Of a stretch of 64,000 nt of DNA, positions 32,964-42,812 are shown piece by piece; positions within the stretch are counted from its first letter, which is position 1; every line of letters begins with the position of its first letter. The notes below the pieces were generated by a model, which was not told the origin of the DNA, did no database searches, and saw only the letters and a list, made by a program, of their open reading frames with translations. Origin of the DNA: Mycolicibacillus koreensis (GTDB lineage: Bacteria; Actinomycetota; Actinomycetes; Mycobacteriales; Mycobacteriaceae); assembly GCF_002104795.1 (NCBI RefSeq), contig NZ_NCXO01000002.1, forward strand, positions 119,514 through 183,513. Direction: 5' to 3'. The translations under genes were made by a program, and so were the position numbers.

Positions 32964-33362
32964 ATGACGATGACGGACCCCATCGCAGACTTTTTGACGC
33001 GTCTGCGCAACGCCAATTCGGCGTACCACGACGAGGTGAGCCTGCCGCACTCCAAGCTCAAGGCCAACATCGCCGAGATCCTCAAGCGGGAGGGCTACAT
33101 CAGCGACTTCCACGTGGAGGACGCGCGAGTGGGCAAGACGCTGGTGGTGGAACTCAAGTACGGCCCGAACCGGGAACGCAGCCTCGCGGGGCTGCGTCGC
33201 ATCTCCAAGCCGGGGCTGCGGGTGTACGCGAAATCGACCAACCTGCCCCGCGTGCTGGGCGGTCTGGGCGTGGCGATCATCTCCACATCCTCCGGGCTGG
33301 TCACCGACCGACAGGCAGCCAGGCAACGCGTGGGCGGCGAAGTCCTCGCCTTCGTGTGGTAG
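32964..33362 (+). CDS. rpsH: 30S ribosomal protein S8
   Basis: 132 residues, beginning [18 protein letters not shown] and ending with the uS8 tail [11 protein letters not shown]8 is a primary 16S rRNA binder and, in E. coli, the translational repressor of the spc operon. An 87-bp gap precedes it. Confidence 0.97.
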   Translation: MTMTDPIADFLTRLRNANSAYHDEVSLPHSKLKANIAEILKREGYISDFHVEDARVGKTLVVELKYGPNRERSLAGLRRISKPGLRVYAKSTNLPRVLGGLGVAIISTSSGLVTDRQAARQRVGGEVLAFVW

Positions 33363-33389
33363 CGGGGACAGGAAGCTTAGGTAGAAGAT

Positions 33390-33929
33390 ATGTCGCGAAT
33401 TGGTAAGGATCCGGTGCTGGTGCCGGCGGGCGTCGATGTCACCATCGACGGCCGGCACGTCTCGGTCAAAGGTCCCAAAGGAGCTCTGGAGCTGAACGTC
33501 TCGGAGCCGCTGGGCGTCTCCCGCAACGACGACGGCGCGATCGTCATCACCCGCCCCGACGACCACCGGGACAACCGGGCGTTGCACGGGCTGAACCGCT
33601 CGCTGGTGGCCAACCTGGTCACCGGGGTGACCCAGGGCTACACCACCAACATGGAGATCCACGGCGTGGGTTACCGCGTGCAACTCAAGGGCTCCAACCT
33701 CGAGTTCGCTCTCGGTTTCAGTCACCCGGTGGTGATCGAGGCCCCGGAGGGCATCACCTTCGCGGTGGAGTCCCCGACGAAGTTCTCCGTCTCCGGTATC
33801 GACAAGCAGCAGGTCGGTCAGATCTCGGCGGTCATCCGTCGGCTGCGCCGCCCCGACCCCTACAAGGGCAAGGGCGTGCGCTACGCCGGCGAGCAGATCC
33901 GCCGCAAGGTCGGAAAGACAGGTAAGTAG
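33390..33929 (+). CDS. rplF: 50S ribosomal protein L6
   Basis: 179 residues, uL6, near the sarcin-ricin loop. It begins [15 protein letters not shown] and contains the C-terminal motif [13 protein letters not shown]. Two bp separate it from rplR. Confidence 0.97.
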   Translation: MSRIGKDPVLVPAGVDVTIDGRHVSVKGPKGALELNVSEPLGVSRNDDGAIVITRPDDHRDNRALHGLNRSLVANLVTGVTQGYTTNMEIHGVGYRVQLKGSNLEFALGFSHPVVIEAPEGITFAVESPTKFSVSGIDKQQVGQISAVIRRLRRPDPYKGKGVRYAGEQIRRKVGKTGK

Positions 33930-33931
33930 TC

Positions 33932-34336
33932 ATGGCGCAAACACAGCCAGCCACCGACTGGAAGCCGGTGGGGCAGAACATCTCCGCAGCGCGACGGGTC
34001 GCCCGCAAGCGTCGGCACGCCCGGTTGCGCAAAACCATCTCCGGCACCGCGCAGCGTCCGCGTCTGGTCGTGCACCGGTCGTCGCGGCACATTCACGTGC
34101 AGCTGGTCAACGACCTCAACGGCACCACGCTGGCCGCCGCGTCGTCGATCGAACCCGATGTGCGCGCCGTGGACGGCGACAAGAAGGCCCACAGTGTGCG
34201 GGTCGGACAGTTGATCGCCGCGCGGGCCAAGGCCCTCGGCGTCGAGTCGGTGGTCTTCGACCGCGGCGGCTACAGCTACGGCGGACGGATCGCGGCGTTG
34301 GCCGATGCCGCCCGCGAGGACGGATTGAACTTCTAA
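33932..34336 (+). CDS. rplR: 50S ribosomal protein L18
   Basis: 134 residues, uL18, a 5S rRNA-binding protein. The core [20 protein letters not shown] and the C-terminal [20 protein letters not shown] are typical. A slightly extended N-terminus is seen. Confidence 0.97.
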   Translation: MAQTQPATDWKPVGQNISAARRVARKRRHARLRKTISGTAQRPRLVVHRSSRHIHVQLVNDLNGTTLAAASSIEPDVRAVDGDKKAHSVRVGQLIAARAKALGVESVVFDRGGYSYGGRIAALADAAREDGLNF

Positions 34337-34361
34337 TGACGATCAGCTACGGAAGGACCGC

Positions 34362-35006
34362 ATGATGGCGGAGCAGCCGAGCGGCGCGGGCGCGCCGAAC
34401 ACCGGTGGTGGCCGCGGCCGTCGCGACGGTGGCCGGGGCGGCCGGGACCGGGACGACAAGAGCAACTACCTGGAGCGCGTCGTCGCGATCAACCGGGTCT
34501 CCAAGGTGGTCAAGGGTGGCCGCCGGTTCTCCTTCACCGCGTTGGTGGTCGTCGGTGACGGCAACGGCATGGTCGGTGTCGGCTACGGCAAGGCCAAGGA
34601 GGTGCCCGCCGCGATCGCCAAGGGTGTCGAGGAAGCCCGCAAGGCCTTCTTCCGGGTGCCGATGATCGGGGGCACCATCACCCACCCGGTGCAGGGCGAG
34701 GCCGCGGCCGGGGTGGTGCTGCTGCGCCCGGCCAGCGCCGGTACCGGTGTGATCGCCGGGGGCGCGGTGCGTGCGGTGCTCGAATGCGCCGGCGTGCACG
34801 ACATCCTGTCGAAGTCGCTGGGCAGCGACAACGCGATCAACGTGGTGCACGCCACGGTGGCCGCGCTGAAGATGCTGCAGCGCCCCGAAGAGGTTGCGGC
34901 CCGCCGTGGTCTGCCGATCGAAGACGTCGCGCCGGCCCGGATGCTGCAGGCCCGGCGGGAGAGCGAGGCGGTGGCCGCCTCGACAGCCAGCGAAGGAACC
35001 GCATAG
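34362..35006 (+). CDS. rpsE: 30S ribosomal protein S5
   Basis: 214 residues (or 213 from the next ATG). A Gly/Arg-rich N-terminal extension of about 30 residues precedes the uS5 core ([20 protein letters not shown]). It contributes to decoding accuracy and the mRNA entry site. Confidence 0.97.
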   Translation: MMAEQPSGAGAPNTGGGRGRRDGGRGGRDRDDKSNYLERVVAINRVSKVVKGGRRFSFTALVVVGDGNGMVGVGYGKAKEVPAAIAKGVEEARKAFFRVPMIGGTITHPVQGEAAAGVVLLRPASAGTGVIAGGAVRAVLECAGVHDILSKSLGSDNAINVVHATVAALKMLQRPEEVAARRGLPIEDVAPARMLQARRESEAVAASTASEGTA

Positions 35007-35008
35007 CC

Positions 35009-35191
35009 ATGGCAGAACTGAAGATCACCCAGGTGCGCTCCACCATCGGTGCCCGGTGGCACCAGCGGGAGAGCCTGCGCACACTGGGGTTGCGCAAGAT
35101 CCGCCAGACGGTCGTCCGCGAGGACAACGCCCAGACCCGCGGTCTGATCAAGGCGGTCCACCACCTGGTGAATGTTGAGGAGGCATCATGA
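35009..35191 (+). CDS. rpmD: 50S ribosomal protein L30
   Basis: 60 residues from ATG 35009, 2 bp after rpsE. Matches bacterial uL30 ([19 protein letters not shown] and [11 protein letters not shown]). Overlaps the rplO start (ATGA). Confidence 0.96.
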   Translation: MAELKITQVRSTIGARWHQRESLRTLGLRKIRQTVVREDNAQTRGLIKAVHHLVNVEEAS

Positions 35192-35634
35192 CGCCGATCA
35201 AGCTGCACGACTTGGCGCCGGCCCCGGGGTCGAAGACCAAGCGCATGCGGGTGGGTCGCGGTGACGGCTCCGGCAAGGGCAAGACCGCCGGGCGCGGCAC
35301 CAAGGGCACCAAGGCCCGCAAGAACGTGCCGGTCACCTTCGAGGGTGGCCAGATGCCGATCCACATGCGGTTGCCCAAGCTGCGTGGGTTCCGCAACCGG
35401 TTCCGCACCGAGTACGCCGTGGTCAACGTCGGCGACCTGGCCCGGCTGTTCCCGTCCGGCGGGACCGTCGGGGTCGACGAGCTGGTGGACAAGGGTGCGG
35501 TCCGCAAGAACACCTTGGTCAAGGTGCTCGGCGACGGCAAGGTGAGCGTCAAACTCGACGTCACCGCCCACAAGTTCTCCGGCAGCGCCCGCGAGAAGCT
35601 GACCGCCGCCGGCGGATCGGCCACCGAACTGTAG
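35188..35634 (+). CDS. rplO: 50S ribosomal protein L15
   Basis: 148 residues, uL15, with the Gly-rich start region ([20 protein letters not shown]). Last gene of this operon segment; secY is not adjacent as in many bacteria but follows 7 kb later, after an inserted accessory block. A strong hairpin follows. Confidence 0.97.
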   Translation: MTPIKLHDLAPAPGSKTKRMRVGRGDGSGKGKTAGRGTKGTKARKNVPVTFEGGQMPIHMRLPKLRGFRNRFRTEYAVVNVGDLARLFPSGGTVGVDELVDKGAVRKNTLVKVLGDGKVSVKLDVTAHKFSGSAREKLTAAGGSATEL

Positions 35635-35651
35635 GTCCCAGCGACCCGCGA

Positions 35652-35704
35652 GCAGACGCAACAGCCCCCCGCACGCCCGGCGTGCCGGGGGCTTTCGCGT
35701 CTGC
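35652..35704 (+). terminator. Symmetric terminator after rplO
   Basis: GCAGACGC / GCGTCTGC outer stem and AGCCCCC-GCACGCC / GGCGTGC-GGGGGCT inner stem. It can serve both rplO and the convergent hydrolase gene. The lead-in GCGAGCAGACGCAA is shared with the rpsQ terminator. Confidence 0.75.
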
Positions 35705-35707
35705 GGG

Positions 35708-36937
35708 TCAGGTCTGCGCGCGAGCACCCAGCGCGTCGGCGAACAGGGCTTGGCGCACAGCGAGTTCGCGGGGATCGCTCCAGAGGTGGAAGCCCATCCG
35801 GTTCATCACATAGGCGAACCCGGTGCCGGTGTCAGGGTCGGCGAACCCGAACGATCCGCCGAGGCCGGGTGTGCCGAACGCCGCATCGGAGGAACCGAAC
35901 CGGAAATGCGGCACCGGTTTGCAATAGCCCAGCGAGAAGGCCGAATCCACGTGGAGCACCTTGTCGCGCGGACCGCCGCTGGGCGTCGGCGCCGGGGTCG
36001 CCAACTCGGCGAGCGTCGCGGCGGTCAGCCCCAGCTCCCGGCCTCCCGTGGCGGCGCACCCGTAGGCGCGCGCCACCGCATCGGCGGTGCCGATGCCGTT
36101 GGCGGCCGGGATCTCCACGGTGCGGATCTCCTCGCGGTTGAAGTCGCGCGTCGGGTCGATCCCGGCGATGATGTTGGCCGCGCGCCCGGTCAAGCCGAAC
36201 GGGTTCAGCAACGCCAGCACCAGCCGCGGCGGCAGCGCCCCCAGATGCAGCAGCGCGGCGGCGCGGTGCCAGCCGTGCAGGTGGGCGACCCGGTCGCGAT
36301 CGACCTGGGGCGGCAGGCCGATGTGCAGATCCAGCCCCAGGGGCGCGGCGACCTCGTCGGCGAAGAATCGGCCCAGGGTGCGCCCGGCCGGGTCGGCGTG
36401 GCGCAGCAGCTCGGACTCGTACCAGCCCAGCGTGATCGCGTGATAGCCGTGCCGGGTGCCCGGCGGCCACGCCGGGGCCTGGGCGGCCAGCGCATCGGAG
36501 AGCCGCTGGGTATCAGCCAGGTCGCTGACCTGCAACCGCGTGTCGAGTGCCGGCAGGCCCGCCTGGTGGGCCAGCAGCTGGCGCACCGTGATGTCGGCCT
36601 TGCCGGCCCGGGCGAACTGCGGCCAGTAGTCGGCGACGCGGGCATCGTAGTCGAGCAGACCGCGGGAGGCGGCCACCGCCAGCGCCAGCGACGAGATCCC
36701 CTTGGACGTGGAGTAGAGGTTGACGACGGTGTCGGGACGCCACGGTGCACGGGTCCGGCCGTCACGGTAGCCACCCCACAGGTCGACGACCTTGCGCCCG
36801 TTGCGATACACCGCCACCGCCGCCCCGATTTCCGCGCCCCGGGCGAAATTCGCCCGGAACGCATCGGCGACCGGGCCGTATCCGTCGTCGACGTCGCCGT
36901 GGACAGCGTCAGCAGGAACCGGGGTTTTACGGGGCAT
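35708..36937 (-). CDS. Serine hydrolase of the beta-lactamase/EstB type
   Basis: 409 residues from ATG 36937. The class-C beta-lactamase-like catalytic motif SxxK is Ser76-Thr-Ser-Lys79 (YSTSKG); a candidate Tyr lies in RHGYHAITLG. No signal peptide is evident. Relatives are esterases and lipases rather than true beta-lactamases, with many members in mycobacteria. Substrate unknown. It probably shares an operon with the LLM-type gene 7 bp upstream of it. Confidence 0.82.
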   Translation of the reverse strand: MPRKTPVPADAVHGDVDDGYGPVADAFRANFARGAEIGAAVAVYRNGRKVVDLWGGYRDGRTRAPWRPDTVVNLYSTSKGISSLALAVAASRGLLDYDARVADYWPQFARAGKADITVRQLLAHQAGLPALDTRLQVSDLADTQRLSDALAAQAPAWPPGTRHGYHAITLGWYESELLRHADPAGRTLGRFFADEVAAPLGLDLHIGLPPQVDRDRVAHLHGWHRAAALLHLGALPPRLVLALLNPFGLTGRAANIIAGIDPTRDFNREEIRTVEIPAANGIGTADAVARAYGCAATGGRELGLTAATLAELATPAPTPSGGPRDKVLHVDSAFSLGYCKPVPHFRFGSSDAAFGTPGLGGSFGFADPDTGTGFAYVMNRMGFHLWSDPRELAVRQALFADALGARAQT

Positions 36938-36944
36938 CCCGCGG

Positions 36945-37874
36945 TTATAACAGCTGCGGCAGCACCTCGGCGGCCAGTTGTTCCATCTGGTCGTGATCCT
37001 CGGGCACCCCGGCGCCGACCGGGTTGAGCACGACGGTCTCGGCGCCGGCGTCGATGACCGCGGCCAGCCCGCCGGCGACATCGGCGGCGGTGCCGGCCAC
37101 CGCGACGGCGGCCGCATCGCGCAACCGGCCCCCGTAGATCCGGTCGATTCCGGCGAGCACCCGCTGCCGGGCGCGGTCCGCGTCGGCGTCGACCGTCACA
37201 TACACCCGTTTGCCGATCCGGAACCCCGACCCGTCGCGACCCTGGGCGGCCAGTTCCCGACGCAGCACACCGACCTGCTCGGCGAACGCGGCCGTCGTCG
37301 CCGAGCCGGCACCCATGAACCCGTCGCCGTGGCGAACCGCGCGCGCCAGGGCGGCGTCGGCGTGCCCGCCGAACCACAGCGGGGGATGGGGACGCTGGAT
37401 CGGTTTGGGGGCGATCGCGACGTCCTCGAGCTGGCGGAAACGCCCGGTGAAGCTGATCCGCGGATCCGGCGACCAGGCCGCCTTCATCAGCTCGACGCCC
37501 TCGGTGAACCGGGCGATGAACGTGGCGCGCTCGACACCGAACGCCGCGAAGCGCCGCGACGGGCCGCCCGTGCCGATGCCGAGGTCGAGCCGGCCGCCGC
37601 TGAGGCGGTCGATCGTGGTGGCCGCCGCCGCCAACTGCAGCGGGTCGTGGACGGTGCTCACCAGCACCGCCACGCCCAGCCGCAGCCGCTCGGTGCACGC
37701 CGCGGCGTAGGCCAGCACCTCCAGGGGAGCCAGTACCGGGGCCGCGCCGAGCGCCTGCTCCAGCGTCCAGCCGCCCTCGAAACCCAACGCTTCGGCGCGA
37801 GCCAGATAGGACCGCAGCGCCGGAGCGTCGTCGCCGGTGAGGTCGAACTGCGGGATCGAGATGGACCATCGCAC
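36945..37874 (-). CDS. LLM-class (F420- or FMN-dependent) oxidoreductase
   Basis: 309 residues from GTG 37874. Luciferase-like TIM barrel with RLRLGVAVLVSTVHDPLQLA, DRLSGGRLDLGIGTG and PPLWFGGHADAAL. In mycobacteria most such proteins use coenzyme F420; the substrate cannot be read from sequence. A minus-strand TAGCGT (37886-37881) stands 6 nt before the GTG, pointing to a leaderless mRNA divergent from sppA. Confidence 0.82.
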   Translation of the reverse strand: MRWSISIPQFDLTGDDAPALRSYLARAEALGFEGGWTLEQALGAAPVLAPLEVLAYAAACTERLRLGVAVLVSTVHDPLQLAAAATTIDRLSGGRLDLGIGTGGPSRRFAAFGVERATFIARFTEGVELMKAAWSPDPRISFTGRFRQLEDVAIAPKPIQRPHPPLWFGGHADAALARAVRHGDGFMGAGSATTAAFAEQVGVLRRELAAQGRDGSGFRIGKRVYVTVDADADRARQRVLAGIDRIYGGRLRDAAAVAVAGTAADVAGGLAAVIDAGAETVVLNPVGAGVPEDHDQMEQLAAEVLPQLL

Positions 37875-37880
37875 CTCCTC

Positions 37881-37898
37881 ACGCTACGTCGGTAGGCT
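37881..37898. promoter_or_regulatory. Back-to-back divergent leaderless -10 elements
   Basis: ACGCTA (TAGCGT on minus, 37886-37881) and TAGGCT (plus, 37893-37898) are separated by 6 bp. Each sits 6 nt from its start codon (GTG 37874 and ATG 37905). The two -35 regions must therefore overlap the opposite gene. Confidence 0.45.
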
Positions 37899-37904
37899 CA
37901 GACC

Positions 37905-39698
37905 ATGTTCTCCTTGCTGCCCGACCTGCCCGGCGCCGATGAACTGCGCGGGGTGCTGCGCCGTGTGGACACCGCGCGCCACCGAGGTGTGCCCGACGGT
38001 TGCGTGCTCGAACTCGACCTGCAGGCGGTGCCGCGGGAGACCAGCACCTTCGACCCGCTGGCGATCCTCAGCGCCGGCGGGCGCCCACCGGTGCTGCGCG
38101 ACGTCGTCGACGCGCTGTACCGGGCCGCCGAAGACCCGAGGGTCGCCGGACTGATTGCGCGGGTGCAGCTTCCGGCGGCCACCGCCGGACCGGTGCAGGA
38201 ACTGCGGGACGCCATCGCCGCATTCAGCGCCGCCAAGCCGTCCCTGGCCTGGGCCGAGACCTATCCGGGGACGCTGTCGTACTACCTCGCCTCGGCGTTC
38301 GGTGAGGTGTGGATGCAGCCGTCGGGGACCGTCGGCCTGATCGGATTCGCCACCAACGCACTGTTTTTGCGCAGCGCCCTGCAGAAGGCCGGTATCGAGG
38401 CGCAGTTCGTCGCTCGCGGTGAATACAAATCCGCCGCAAACCTTTTCACCGAGGACGGCTACACCGAGGCGCACCGGGAGGCCGACACCGCCTTGGTGGA
38501 GAGTCTGCACGCGCAGGTGCGCGACGCCGTGGTGCAGTCGCGCGGCGTGACCGCCGAGGCGCTGGACGCGTTGGCCGACCGGGCGCCGCTGCTGCGCGAC
38601 GACGCGGTGGAAGCAGGACTCGTCGACCGGATCGGGTTCCGCGACCAAGCCTATGGCCGTATCGCCGAACTCATCGGCGCGCCAGGGATTTCCGCCGACA
38701 GCGGTGATCCCGACAACGATGCGGACGCACCGCCGCGGCTGTACCTGTCGCGCTACGCCCAGGCGAATGCGCCGCGTCCGGGACTGCCGAGCCTGCCGGG
38801 CCGCAAACCCAAACCGGCGATCGCGGTCGTCACCGTCGCCGGTGGCATCGTCAGCGGCCGCGGTGGGCCCCAACCGTCCCCGCTGGGACGGGCCAATGCC
38901 GGCGGCGACACGATCGCCGCGGCGCTGCGGGAGGCCGCCGCCAGCGAGGAGGTCGCCGCGATCGTGCTGCGGGTGGACAGCCCCGGCGGGTCGGTGACCG
39001 GGTCGGAGACCATCTGGCGTGCGGTGGCCAAGGCGCGCGAGGACGGCACACCGGTGGTGGCCTCCATGGGCGCGGTCGCCGCGTCGGGCGGTTACTACAT
39101 CTCGGCCGGCACCGACGCGATCGTCGCCAATCCCGGAACCATCACCGGTTCGATCGGCGTGGTGACCGGCAAACTCGTCGCCCGCGACCTCAAAGAACGC
39201 CTCGGCGTGGGCAGCGACACCGTGCGCACCAACGCCAACGCCGACGCCTGGTCGATCAACGCCCCGTTCACCGCCGAACAGCAGGCCCAGGTGGAAGCCG
39301 AAGCCGACCTGTTCTACACCGATTTCGTGCAGCGGGTCGCCGAGGGCCGCAACCTCGCGGTCGACGCGGTGGACAAGGTGGCCCGCGGCCGGGTCTGGAC
39401 CGGCGCCGACGCGCTCGCCCATGGCCTCGTCGACGAACTCGGCGGGCTGCGCACCGCGATCCGGCGGGCCCGCGTGCTCGCCGGCCTCGAACCCGACGCC
39501 GACACCCGCACGCTGCACTATCCGGGCTCGTCGCTGCTGGAGCTGCTGCGTCCACGGCCGTCATCGCAGCCGGCGGCGGCGTCGCTGAGCGAGGCCGCCG
39601 GTGGGCTGCTGATGCGGACCCTGACCGGCGTGGTCGACGAGATCGACCGCACCGTCAACGGTGCCAGTGTGCTGTGGCTGGGGGACCCGCGCCGCTGA
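37905..39698 (+). CDS. sppA: Signal peptide peptidase, long (67K) type
   Basis: 597 residues with duplicated Clp/S49 domains. The general base Lys175 lies in ARGEYKSAAN of the N-terminal domain and the nucleophile Ser394 in VAASGGYYISAG of the C-terminal domain, the split active site known from E. coli SppA. No clear N-terminal membrane helix is present, unlike E. coli. It degrades released signal peptides. A TAGGCT 6 nt upstream indicates a leaderless transcript. Confidence 0.92.
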   Translation: MFSLLPDLPGADELRGVLRRVDTARHRGVPDGCVLELDLQAVPRETSTFDPLAILSAGGRPPVLRDVVDALYRAAEDPRVAGLIARVQLPAATAGPVQELRDAIAAFSAAKPSLAWAETYPGTLSYYLASAFGEVWMQPSGTVGLIGFATNALFLRSALQKAGIEAQFVARGEYKSAANLFTEDGYTEAHREADTALVESLHAQVRDAVVQSRGVTAEALDALADRAPLLRDDAVEAGLVDRIGFRDQAYGRIAELIGAPGISADSGDPDNDADAPPRLYLSRYAQANAPRPGLPSLPGRKPKPAIAVVTVAGGIVSGRGGPQPSPLGRANAGGDTIAAALREAAASEEVAAIVLRVDSPGGSVTGSETIWRAVAKAREDGTPVVASMGAVAASGGYYISAGTDAIVANPGTITGSIGVVTGKLVARDLKERLGVGSDTVRTNANADAWSINAPFTAEQQAQVEAEADLFYTDFVQRVAEGRNLAVDAVDKVARGRVWTGADALAHGLVDELGGLRTAIRRARVLAGLEPDADTRTLHYPGSSLLELLRPRPSSQPAAASLSEAAGGLLMRTLTGVVDEIDRTVNGASVLWLGDPRR

Positions 39699-39715
39699 GC
39701 GCGGTTACGCGCTCA
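39696..39715. terminator. Bidirectional hairpin between sppA and methyltransferase 1
   Basis: Perfect TGAGCGC / GCGCTCA stem with a 6-nt loop spans the stop codons of both convergent genes (sppA TGA 39696-39698; minus-strand TAA 39707-39705). Confidence 0.55.
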
Positions 39716-40622
39716 GGGTGCCGTCGAGGTAGATGATCTCGCCCAGCGGATCATCGGTGTCCTCCAGGGAGGGCAGCGGGATGTCGTGGCGGGCGAAGAG
39801 TTCGGCGCGGGAGAGCTCGTTCATCGTCCAGCCGTGCTCGCGCAGGTACTCGGCGCCGTGGTGACGCTCGCCGGTGAAGATCAGGTCCCCCATGTCGAGG
39901 TCGAAGCCGTGTTCGCGGAACCGTTCTGAGGCTGCGCGGGCCTTCTCCGGGTCGAAATCCTTGAGACCGGGCACATATTCGGTGGCGATCGTGCTGCCCG
40001 GCGCCGACAGGGCCGTGATGTTGTCGAAGAGCCGGTCCTGAGCCTCCGGCGGCAGGTAGATCAGCAGGCCCTCCGCCACCCACGCGGTCGGCTCCTCGGG
40101 GTCAAAACCCGCTGCCCGCAACGCCGCCGGCCAATCCTCGCGCAGGTCGATGGCGACGGTGCGACGCGTCGCGGTGGGTTCGGCGCCGAGGTCGGCCAGG
40201 GTGCGGGTTTTGAACTCGATGACCGCGGGCTGGTCGATCTCGTAGACGGTGGTGCCCGCCGGCCATGCCAGCCGGTAGGCGCGCGCGTCGAGCCCGGCCG
40301 CCAGGATCACCGCCTGGCGCACCCCGGTAGCAGTCGCGGCCAGGAAGTAGTCGTCGAAAAACTTGGTGCGCAACGCGACCCCGTCGACCATCGCCTGCAT
40401 CCGGTCGGCGGCGCCCTCTTCGACCGCGGCCAGGTCGAGTTCGCCGTCCATCAGCCGAGTGAAGAAGTCGACCCCGACCGCACGCACCAGCGGGGCCGCC
40501 AGCGGGTCGTCGATGAGTCCGCGAGGGTCGCGGGTGGCCATCGCGCGACCGGCGGCGATCATCGTCGCGGTGGACCCGACGCTGGAGGCCAGATCCCAGG
40601 TGTCATCGTCGGTGCGGGCCAT
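39705..40622 (-). CDS. SAM-dependent methyltransferase 1 (Rv0725c family)
   Basis: 305 residues from ATG 40622. The mycobacterial LCM-like methyltransferase family is recognised from [19 protein letters not shown], the SAM-binding [26 protein letters not shown] and the acidic [15 protein letters not shown]. Targets of the family are mostly unknown. First of three tandem paralogs on this strand. It shares an exact 101-bp block (40165-40265) with the other two. Confidence 0.88.
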   Translation of the reverse strand: MARTDDDTWDLASSVGSTATMIAAGRAMATRDPRGLIDDPLAAPLVRAVGVDFFTRLMDGELDLAAVEEGAADRMQAMVDGVALRTKFFDDYFLAATATGVRQAVILAAGLDARAYRLAWPAGTTVYEIDQPAVIEFKTRTLADLGAEPTATRRTVAIDLREDWPAALRAAGFDPEEPTAWVAEGLLIYLPPEAQDRLFDNITALSAPGSTIATEYVPGLKDFDPEKARAASERFREHGFDLDMGDLIFTGERHHGAEYLREHGWTMNELSRAELFARHDIPLPSLEDTDDPLGEIIYLDGTLSA

Positions 40623-41568
40623 CGGAATCTCCTTGGGTGAGGGTGGCGATGATCGACACCGAGTTACGCATCGAATCCACGGCATCGGAATCCGGGTAGC
40701 GGCGACCGTAGTCGGCGAAGACCTCCGGGCGGGTCCGGGAGCTGATCTGCCAGCCCTGATCGCGCAGATACTCTGCCGCCGGGGTGCGTTCGCCGGTGTA
40801 GAACAGCTCCGAGAGGTCGACGTCAAAGCCGTACTCACGCCACGCGTCGCTGATCACCTGGCTGCGCTGGCCGAGCGCCTTGCCCCCGTCGGGGTGGTAT
40901 TCGGTGGCCAGACGGCTGCCCGGGGCCGACAGCGCGGTGATCGTGTCGAACAACTGATCCTGCGCCTGCGGCGGCAGATACGCCAGCAGTCCTTCCGCGC
41001 TCCATGCCGTGGGCACGGTCGGGTCGAAGCCGGCGGTGCGCAGCGCCGCCGCCCAGTCATCGCGCAGGTCGACCGCGACGGCGTGGCGCGTCGCGGTGGG
41101 TTCGGCGCCGAGGTCGGCCAGGGTGCGGGTTTTGAACTCGATGACCGCGGGCTGGTCGATCTCGTAGACGGTGGTGCCCGCCGGCCACGCCAGCCGGTAG
41201 GCGCGCGAGTCCAGCCCGGAGGCCAGGATCACCGCCTGGCGGATCCCGGCGTCGGCGGCGGCGGTGAAGAAGTCGTCGAAAAACCGGGTGCGCACCGCCA
41301 TCATCGCGGTCATCAGCGCCGGCCCGTCGGCCGCGGGGTCGGCGGGGTCGGAGGGGTCGGAGGAGAAAGTGATCTCCCCGTCGACCACCCGGGTGAAGAA
41401 CTCCACCCCGACCGCACGCACCAGCGGCGCGGCGAACGGGTCGTCGATGATCGCGTCGGGTTCGTCACTGGCCAGGGCGCGCGCGGCGGCCACCATGGTG
41501 GCGGTCGCTCCCACGCTGGAGGCCAGATCCCAGCTGTCTCCGGGCGTTCTTGAGTCGGTGCGTGACAT
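40603..41568 (-). CDS. SAM-dependent methyltransferase 2 (Rv0725c family)
   Basis: 321 residues from ATG 41568. Same motifs as its neighbours ([39 protein letters not shown]). Its 3' end overlaps the start of methyltransferase 1 by 20 bp. A 215-bp stretch (41066-41280) is identical to 42060-42274 in methyltransferase 3, while the C-terminal thirds differ, which suggests gene conversion. Confidence 0.88.
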   Translation of the reverse strand: MSRTDSRTPGDSWDLASSVGATATMVAAARALASDEPDAIIDDPFAAPLVRAVGVEFFTRVVDGEITFSSDPSDPADPAADGPALMTAMMAVRTRFFDDFFTAAADAGIRQAVILASGLDSRAYRLAWPAGTTVYEIDQPAVIEFKTRTLADLGAEPTATRHAVAVDLRDDWAAALRTAGFDPTVPTAWSAEGLLAYLPPQAQDQLFDTITALSAPGSRLATEYHPDGGKALGQRSQVISDAWREYGFDVDLSELFYTGERTPAAEYLRDQGWQISSRTRPEVFADYGRRYPDSDAVDSMRNSVSIIATLTQGDSDGPHRR

Positions 41569-41578
41569 TGGCTTCACC

Positions 41579-42547
41579 CTAAAGCGTGGCGGTGATGAAG
41601 TGCAGGTCCAAAAACCCGGGGTCGCCGGCGGGGTCTTCCCCGGGATCTTCCCCGGAGTCGCCCCCGGAGTCGCCCAAGGGCGGGAACCCGTGCTCGGCGA
41701 GCAGGTCGGTGACGGCGCGCGACTGCACCTGCCAGCCGTGCTCGTTGAGGTAGACGGCGGCCTCGGTGCGCTCCCCGGGGAAGAACAACCCGTCGGGGTC
41801 GAGGTCCAGGCCGTGGCGGCGCCACCCCTGCGCGGTGACGCGCATCCGCTGCAGCATCTTCTCCTGGCGGTCCGGGCCGGGAGCCGGGGTGTTCTCGGTG
41901 GCCAGGCGGCTGCCCGGGGCCGACAAGGCGGTGATGGTGTCCAGCAGCCGGTCCTGGGCGTCGGCGGGTAGATAACCCAGCAGTCCTTCCGCGCTCCACG
42001 CCGTGGGCGCCGTCGGGTCGAAGCCGGCGGTGCGCAGCGCCGCCGCCCAGTCATCGCGTAGGTCGACCGCGACGGCGTGGCGCGTCGCGGTGGGTTCGGC
42101 GCCGAGGTCGGCCAGGGTGCGGGTTTTGAACTCGATGACCGCGGGCTGGTCGATCTCGTAGACGGTGGTGCCCGCCGGCCACGCCAGCCGGTAGGCGCGC
42201 GAGTCCAGCCCGGAGGCCAGGATCACCGCCTGGCGGATCCCGGCGTCGGCGGCGGCGGTGAAGAAGTCGTCGAAGTAGCGGGTGCGCACCGCCATCATCG
42301 CGGTCATCCGCCGCTGATCGGCGCCGGTGCCGGTGCCGTCGGCGTCCAGGTCGGCGGCGGTGAGCTCCCCGTCGACCAGGCGGGTGAACACCTCCACCCC
42401 GACCGCGCGCACCAGCGGCGCGGCGAACGGGTCATCGATGATCGCGTCGGGTTCGTCGCTGGCCACCGCCCGGGCGGCGGCTACCGCGGTCGCCGTGATC
42501 CCCACGCTGGAGGCCAGGTCCCAACTGTCGTTATCGGTGCGTGCCAT
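41579..42547 (-). CDS. SAM-dependent methyltransferase 3 (Rv0725c family)
   Basis: 322 residues from ATG 42547, preceded by the purine-rich GGAGAGAGGGGG. It has the family motifs plus a distinctive acidic Gly/Asp/Pro repeat near the C-terminus ([20 protein letters not shown]). As the promoter-proximal gene it probably leads the three-gene operon. A small inverted repeat (ATAC-n5-GTAT, 42576-42588) lies upstream. Confidence 0.88.
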   Translation of the reverse strand: MARTDNDSWDLASSVGITATAVAAARAVASDEPDAIIDDPFAAPLVRAVGVEVFTRLVDGELTAADLDADGTGTGADQRRMTAMMAVRTRYFDDFFTAAADAGIRQAVILASGLDSRAYRLAWPAGTTVYEIDQPAVIEFKTRTLADLGAEPTATRHAVAVDLRDDWAAALRTAGFDPTAPTAWSAEGLLGYLPADAQDRLLDTITALSAPGSRLATENTPAPGPDRQEKMLQRMRVTAQGWRRHGLDLDPDGLFFPGERTEAAVYLNEHGWQVQSRAVTDLLAEHGFPPLGDSGGDSGEDPGEDPAGDPGFLDLHFITATL

Positions 42548-42575
42548 CACCGCCCCCTCTCTCCAAGTTATTTAG

Positions 42576-42588
42576 ATACGGTAAGTAT
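42576..42588. promoter_or_regulatory. Small palindrome upstream of the methyltransferase operon
   Basis: ATAC-GGTAA-GTAT in a locally AT-rich patch 29 bp before the ATG at 42547, so possibly an operator or part of the promoter. The rest of the 262-bp gap to secY shows no clear promoter pair. Confidence 0.3.
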
Positions 42589-42812
42589 ATGCGCACGGGG
42601 GCCGGTCGGTGGCCGGTGGGCGCCGGTGGCGGGCCAGCCGTTGTTCAAGACCGGGTCGGGGGGACTGTTACTCTCATAGACTGCTTCACGCGTCAGGCCG
42701 TCTGGCACGGCCTTCGGGGGCTCGACGCATGATGTAGGACTGTCCGGACGCTGGTGCGACCAGCCCATTTACACGCCGTGCCGAAGAACCCGGCGTGTGC
42801 AGGAGGAGAAGA

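Noticed and set aside
35708..36937. True class C beta-lactamase
   Set aside because: SxxK is present, but no signal peptide and no clear KTG motif were found; the EstB-like esterase family fits better.
42641..42674. secY promoter TTGTTC with TACTCT
   Set aside because: The spacing is about 22 bp, outside the range for SigA, so it was not listed.
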